DNA of 63,997 nt from Streptomyces sp. NP-1717 (GTDB taxonomy: Bacteria; Actinomycetota; Actinomycetes; Streptomycetales; Streptomycetaceae), in assembly GCF_022695985.1 (NCBI RefSeq), contig NZ_JAAPBF010000017.1:1-63997 (forward strand), written 5' to 3'. The first letter of the stretch is position 1, and each line of letters begins with the position of its first letter. Position numbers and translations under genes: made by a program. Under the pieces are notes generated by a model, which was not told where the DNA came from, did no database searches, and worked only from the letters and a program-made list of their open reading frames with translations. This document shows positions 60,551-63,997 of this stretch, piece after piece.

Positions 60551-60588
60551 GAACCGCCCCCGGCGCCGTTCGCGGCCGGGGGCGGTTC
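60551..60588 (-). terminator. Strong hairpin terminator after pfkA
   Basis: A perfect 14-bp inverted repeat (60551-60564 with 60575-60588) with a ten-base loop lies downstream of pfkA and upstream of the CtaG-like gene, both on the minus strand. Confidence 0.8.
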
Positions 60589-60615
60589 GTCGTACCAACG
60601 CGACTGTTCAGCGGC

Positions 60616-61641
60616 TCAGAGCACGCACTCCGCCTCGGCGTACCGCTCCGCGGGCACCGTCTTCAGCGTCTCGACGGCCTCCGCGAGCGGCACCATCAGG
60701 ATGTCCGTGCCGCGCAGCGCCGTCATCATGCCGAACTCGCCGCGGTGCGCCGCCTCCACCGCGTGCCAGCCGAAGCGGGTCGCGAGCACGCGGTCGTACG
60801 CGGTCGGCGTCCCGCCGCGCTGGACATGGCCGAGTATCACCGGCCGCGCCTCCTTGCCCAGGCGCTCCTCCAGCTCCACGGAGAGCTGCCGGGCCACGCC
60901 CGCGAAGCGCTGGTGACCGTAGATGTCCTTGCCGCCGACGTCGAACTCCATCGAGCCCTCACGGGGCTTGGCGCCCTCGGCGACCACCACGATCGCGAAG
61001 CGCTTGCCCGCCGAGAAACGCTTGCCGACCAGCTCGGTCAGCTCTCCTATGTCGAAGGGGCGCTCCGGGACGACGATCGCGTGCGCACCGGCGGCCATGC
61101 CCGAGTGCAGCGCGATCCAGCCCGTCTCCCGGCCCATGACCTCCACGATCAGCACGCGCTGATGGGACTCGGCGGTCGTCTTCAGCCGGTCCAGCGCCTC
61201 CGTGGCGACACCGACGGCGGTGTCGAAACCGAAGGTCACATCGGTGGAGGAGATGTCGTTGTCGATGGTCTTCGGCACGCCGACGATCGGCAGCCCCGCC
61301 TCGAAGAGGAGGCTCGCCGCCTTGAGCGTGCCCTCGCCGCCGATCGGGATGATCGCGTCGAGACCCAGGTCGGCCACGTGCCCCTTGGCGCGCTCCACAC
61401 CGTCACGCAGATGTGCGGGCTGGACACGGGAGGAACCGAGGATCGTGCCGCCACGCGCCAGGATGCCGCCGACGGCGTCGAGGTCGAGCTTGCGGTAATC
61501 GCACTCCAGAAGGCCTTTCCAGCCGTCGTGGAAGCCGATGACCTCGTCGCCGTGGTCGACGACGGCGCGGTGCACCACGGACCGGATCACCGCATTGAGA
61601 CCGGGGCAGTCGCCGCCGGAGGTGAGTACACCAATTCGCAT
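60616..61641 (-). CDS. pfkA: 6-phosphofructokinase
   Basis: A 341-residue group A phosphofructokinase that phosphorylates fructose 6-phosphate to the 1,6-bisphosphate. It has LTSGGDCPGLNAVIRSVVHR at the nucleotide site and IPIGGEGTLKAASLLFEAG. Numbering agrees with E. coli: residue 104 is Gly, which favours ATP, not PPi, as phosphate donor, while residue 124 is Lys (PKTIDND), the group III state found in actinomycetes. Residue 103 is Glu where Asp is usual. VEVMGRETGWIALHSGMAAG is the F6P site. Streptomyces carries several pfkA copies. It starts at ATG 61641. Confidence 0.93.
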   Translation of the reverse strand: MRIGVLTSGGDCPGLNAVIRSVVHRAVVDHGDEVIGFHDGWKGLLECDYRKLDLDAVGGILARGGTILGSSRVQPAHLRDGVERAKGHVADLGLDAIIPIGGEGTLKAASLLFEAGLPIVGVPKTIDNDISSTDVTFGFDTAVGVATEALDRLKTTAESHQRVLIVEVMGRETGWIALHSGMAAGAHAIVVPERPFDIGELTELVGKRFSAGKRFAIVVVAEGAKPREGSMEFDVGGKDIYGHQRFAGVARQLSVELEERLGKEARPVILGHVQRGGTPTAYDRVLATRFGWHAVEAAHRGEFGMMTALRGTDILMVPLAEAVETLKTVPAERYAEAECVL

Positions 61642-61779
61642 TGCCCGGAGAACCTTTGCAACGTGGGCCGACGGCCGGACCCCGTCGTCCGGCTGAATCC
61701 CCGCCACCCTACCGGCGTGGGGTGGCGGGACCGAACCAGGCGTCCGACTGCTGGACGCCCCCCGGCTGAACGGGGAGTG

Positions 61780-62508
61780 TCAGACGGGCTGCGTCGCGGC
61801 GGCGATGCGCTCGGCGCGCAGCGCCTCGTACCAGCGGTCGTCCGCCGGCGGCAGCGCGTTCACGTCGAGCGCCAGCTTCAGCAGCAGATCGGCGATCAGC
61901 GGGTTCCGCGCGAGGACCGGGCCGTGCATGTACGTCCCGAACACCGTGTCGTTGTACGCGCCCTCCGTGCCGTCACCCGTGCCGTTGCCCTTGCCGAGGG
62001 ACACTCGCGCGAACGGCCGGGCGCGCGGGCCGAGATGAGTGACGCCCTGGTGGTTCTCGAAACCCGTCAGCGGCGGCAGTCCCAGGTGCGGGTCGATGTC
62101 GCCCAGTACGTCCCCGACGCACCGCTCGCCCTCGCCCCGGGTCGAGATCACGTCGAGCAGCCCGAGACCGCCCTCGCGCTCGCCCAGGTCGTTGACGAAC
62201 TCGTGGCCCAGGATCTGGTAACCGGCGCAGACCGAGAACACGATGGCGCCGTTGGACACCGCCCGGTTGAGACCACCGTCGCGCCGCAGCCGCTCGGCGG
62301 CCAGCCGCTGCGGCCGGTCCTCACCGCCGCCGATGAGATAGATGTCGCCGGAGGTCGGTACGGGCTGGTCGCTGCGTACGTCCACCCGTGTCACATCGAG
62401 ACCGCGCTGCCGGGCCCGGCGCTCCACGACCAGGGCGTTTCCCTGGTCCCCGTACGTGCTCAGCAGGTCCGGGTAGATCCACACCAGCCGCAGACTGTTG
62501 TCACTCAT
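61780..62508 (-). CDS. gatD: Glutamine amidotransferase GatD (lipid II amidation)
   Basis: A 242-residue class I glutamine amidotransferase of the CobB/CobQ-like group. The catalytic Cys is C94 in FSVCAGYQIL, as in S. aureus GatD, and the His is H195 in FGTYMHGPVLARNP. It supplies ammonia to MurT for amidation of D-Glu in lipid II to D-isoGln. The N-terminus LRLVWIYPDLLSTYGDQGNA is diagnostic of GatD. It lies 54 bp downstream of murT on the same strand; the two make one heterodimeric enzyme. The start is ATG 62508. Confidence 0.93.
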   Translation of the reverse strand: MSDNSLRLVWIYPDLLSTYGDQGNALVVERRARQRGLDVTRVDVRSDQPVPTSGDIYLIGGGEDRPQRLAAERLRRDGGLNRAVSNGAIVFSVCAGYQILGHEFVNDLGEREGGLGLLDVISTRGEGERCVGDVLGDIDPHLGLPPLTGFENHQGVTHLGPRARPFARVSLGKGNGTGDGTEGAYNDTVFGTYMHGPVLARNPLIADLLLKLALDVNALPPADDRWYEALRAERIAAATQPV

Positions 62509-62562
62509 TGCTCGCTCGTCCCTCTCCGACTACGTCTGTGTCTGTGCCCATGACCCGCTGTC

Positions 62563-63801
62563 TCAGTTGCCGACGCGCCGGCGCAGGTCCTGGAACGAGG
62601 TGTAGTTGGCGATCGCCTCGATACGGCCGGGCGGTGCCATCTGCACGGCCTCGTCGGCGGTCGCGCACACCCGGAAGTCCAGGCCCGCGACCTCCAGCCG
62701 CACGGCCAGGTCCAGCTTGCGGTCGCCGATCACGAAGATCGGATGACCGGCCAGCCGGGTGTAGTCCACGTCCCACAGCCAGGAGGTGTCCGTACCGTCC
62801 GCGCCACGGGCGTTGACCGCGAGGATGACGGGCGTGGGCGGCGGGTCGATCAGCGAGAACGTCTCCAGCCAGCCCGCCGGGTTCTTCGCCAGCAGCAGCC
62901 GCAGGTCACGGCCGAGGAAGGACACCACGTCGTACCGGCCCGCGACGGCCTGCACCTGGTACATGCGCTCCAGGGCGACCTGCGGCGGCACGCCGAACGT
63001 GGCGGCGACGGCGGCGGAGGTGGCGGCGTTCGCGCGGTTCGCACGGCCGGGCAGCTGGAGGTGGATCGGCCAGGCGGAACCGTGCGGGTCCAGGACGTGG
63101 TCACCGTGGAGAGCCCAGCTCGGGGCGGGCCGGCGGAAACCGCACTGGCCGCAGAACCAGTCGTCGCCGGGACGCTGCATCACACCGCCGCAGGCGGGGC
63201 AGGACCAGGCGTCGTCCTTCCACTCCTGGCCCGCCGCGACCCAGACCACGTTGGGGGACGACGAGGCGGCCCACACCACCAGCGGGTCGTCGGCGTTGGC
63301 GATGACGACGGCCTTCGTACCGGCCAGCCCCTCGCGCCAGTGCTCGGCGAGCATGCGGGTCTCCGCGGCGCGGTCGAGCTGGTCGCGCGAGAGGTTGAGC
63401 AGGGCGATCGCCTTGGGCGTCGTGTCGCGCGCGACACCGGCGAGGTACTTCTCGTCCACCTCGATCACGCCGTACCTGGCGTCCGAACCGCCCGCGAGGG
63501 CGGAGGTGATACCGGCCGGCATGTTCGCGCCCAGCGCGTTCGACACCACGGGTCCGCTGGCCCGCAGGGCCTCGGCGATCAGCCGTGTCGTGGTGGTCTT
63601 GCCGTTCGTCGCCGACACGAGCACCACGTCCAGATGCTGCGCGAGAGCCGCCAGCAGGTCCGGGTCGAGCCGCAACGCCACCTTGCCGCCGATCACCGAT
63701 CCGCTGCCGCGCCCCGCAGCGCGCGACACCGCCGCTGCGGCCTTGCCTGCCGTCACGGCCAGCTTGGCCCGTGGCGACAGCGGGTCCGTGTTGCCTGCCA
63801 T
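62563..63801 (-). CDS. murT: Lipid II isoglutaminyl synthase subunit MurT
   Basis: A 412-residue Mur-ligase-like enzyme with a DUF1727 C-terminal domain. The ATP loop is VSATNGKTTTTRLIAEALRA (about residues 61-80). A zinc ribbon insertion (CPACGG and CGQCGF, about 212-235) is typical of MurT. Then come the Mur_ligase central domain (LPGRANRANAATSAAVAATF, carrying the MurF/C-like NxxNA) and the DUF1727 domain (LLAKNPAGWLETFSLIDPPP, DTSWLWDVDYTRL) that contacts GatD. It activates the alpha-carboxyl of D-Glu in lipid II for amidation. The start is ATG 63801. It is the first gene of the murT-gatD operon. Confidence 0.94.
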   Translation of the reverse strand: MAGNTDPLSPRAKLAVTAGKAAAAVSRAAGRGSGSVIGGKVALRLDPDLLAALAQHLDVVLVSATNGKTTTTRLIAEALRASGPVVSNALGANMPAGITSALAGGSDARYGVIEVDEKYLAGVARDTTPKAIALLNLSRDQLDRAAETRMLAEHWREGLAGTKAVVIANADDPLVVWAASSSPNVVWVAAGQEWKDDAWSCPACGGVMQRPGDDWFCGQCGFRRPAPSWALHGDHVLDPHGSAWPIHLQLPGRANRANAATSAAVAATFGVPPQVALERMYQVQAVAGRYDVVSFLGRDLRLLLAKNPAGWLETFSLIDPPPTPVILAVNARGADGTDTSWLWDVDYTRLAGHPIFVIGDRKLDLAVRLEVAGLDFRVCATADEAVQMAPPGRIEAIANYTSFQDLRRRVGN

Positions 63802-63997
63802 CGTCCTTGATCCTCCTCGCGTCGGTCCGGGCTCAGCCTATCGAGATACGTGCACGGGCCCGAACCACGGCACCGGGGAAGGAGCCGATCGTTGTCACAC
63901 GTACGCCTGAACGACGCCGCCGGACGGCCGCCCCCGCGCCCCGCCGCGCGACGGTTTCCGCGCCGGAGAGTGGTCTGTTTCCACGGCCACGGGGCTT
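63802..63997. other. Window-end intergenic region upstream of murT
   Basis: It carries the murT upstream region. AGGAG followed by TTG at 63893 opens a frame to the window end, but 35 codons rich in Arg and Pro are not enough to call a gene. Confidence 0.4.

Noticed and set aside
60517..62553. A 678-residue plus-strand frame opposite pfkA and gatD
   Set aside because: The opposite strand has intact PFK and GatD motifs, and this frame runs through a strong terminator hairpin.
63893..63997. A partial gene starting at TTG 63893 behind AGGAG
   Set aside because: Only 35 codons are visible and the translation is Arg/Pro-rich without a motif; the evidence is not sufficient.
1..63997. tRNA or rRNA genes, CRISPR arrays, prophage, transposase genes
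   Set aside because: I looked for T-loop sequences, regularly spaced repeats and integrase or transposase motifs and saw none. A tRNAscan-SE and ISfinder run would settle it.

Overview
The window is about 64 kb of very GC-rich DNA. GC-biased third codon positions, frequent GTG starts, dense gene packing and families such as a Tap-type secreted peptidase, ClpP3-like protein, MurT/GatD, a DasR-like GntR regulator and an SpoIIE/STAS/HATPase partner-switching set point to a Streptomyces-type actinobacterium. Most of it reads like conserved chromosome. I see no tRNA, rRNA, CRISPR array, prophage or intact insertion sequence. From memory, the order pfkA / urease / Tap / biotin / purB resembles one arm-proximal core region of model Streptomyces, but I could not check this.

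Layout. 1-4.4 kb: acyltransferase, a 180-bp inverted-repeat element, an EamA exporter with a divergent XRE-cupin regulator, a YbaK-like deacylase, a CoA-binding protein and a YigZ protein. 4.4-8.6 kb: sbcD-sbcC. 8.7-15.8 kb: SDR, two Lrp/AsnC regulators, rhodanese, DUF885 protein, a Cys/Met PLP enzyme and a membrane-ACT-GNAT fusion. 16-23 kb: a PhoD phosphatase with a PHO box, a MocR/EamA divergent pair, a GntR regulator with a DasR-type operator, and a ROK protein. 23.5-29 kb: mug, purB, an SGNH hydrolase and two CNNM/CBS membrane proteins.

29-35.2 kb is a signalling island. An operon encodes an SpoIIE phosphatase, a cobalamin-binding protein with the CarH light-sensor signature Wx9EH, and a STAS protein. 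Next to it lie a second STAS protein, an anti-sigma ATPase, a ribbon-helix-helix protein, a PP2C phosphatase and a degenerate Doc/Fic-like protein. This is the best candidate for a little-described system: a B12 (possibly light) input into a partner-switching cascade.

35.2-41.2 kb: a methyltransferase, then bioB-bioA-bioD divergent from bioF, and another anti-sigma-type ATPase. 41.2-45.5 kb: an NlpC/P60 cell-wall hydrolase whose long leader carries a c-di-AMP (ydaO) riboswitch and an upstream Crp-like palindrome; a ClpP paralogue that has lost its catalytic His, divergent from an orphan Phd/YefM antitoxin with a TGTACA operator; and a YhgE-like membrane protein divergent from a TetR regulator with twin operators. 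45.6-50.2 kb: ureABCFGD. 50.3-64 kb: secreted peptidase, PlsC acyltransferase, an 800-bp gene graveyard, a lipoprotein, NfeD-like protein plus flotillin, Lrp/DUF2000, a quinone oxidoreductase beside a dead HxlR regulator, CtaG, pfkA, and the gatD-murT pair for lipid II amidation.

Several genes have a TANNNT -10 hexamer 6-8 nt before the start codon and no Shine-Dalgarno sequence, as expected for leaderless mRNAs. Strong GC hairpins separate most convergent pairs.
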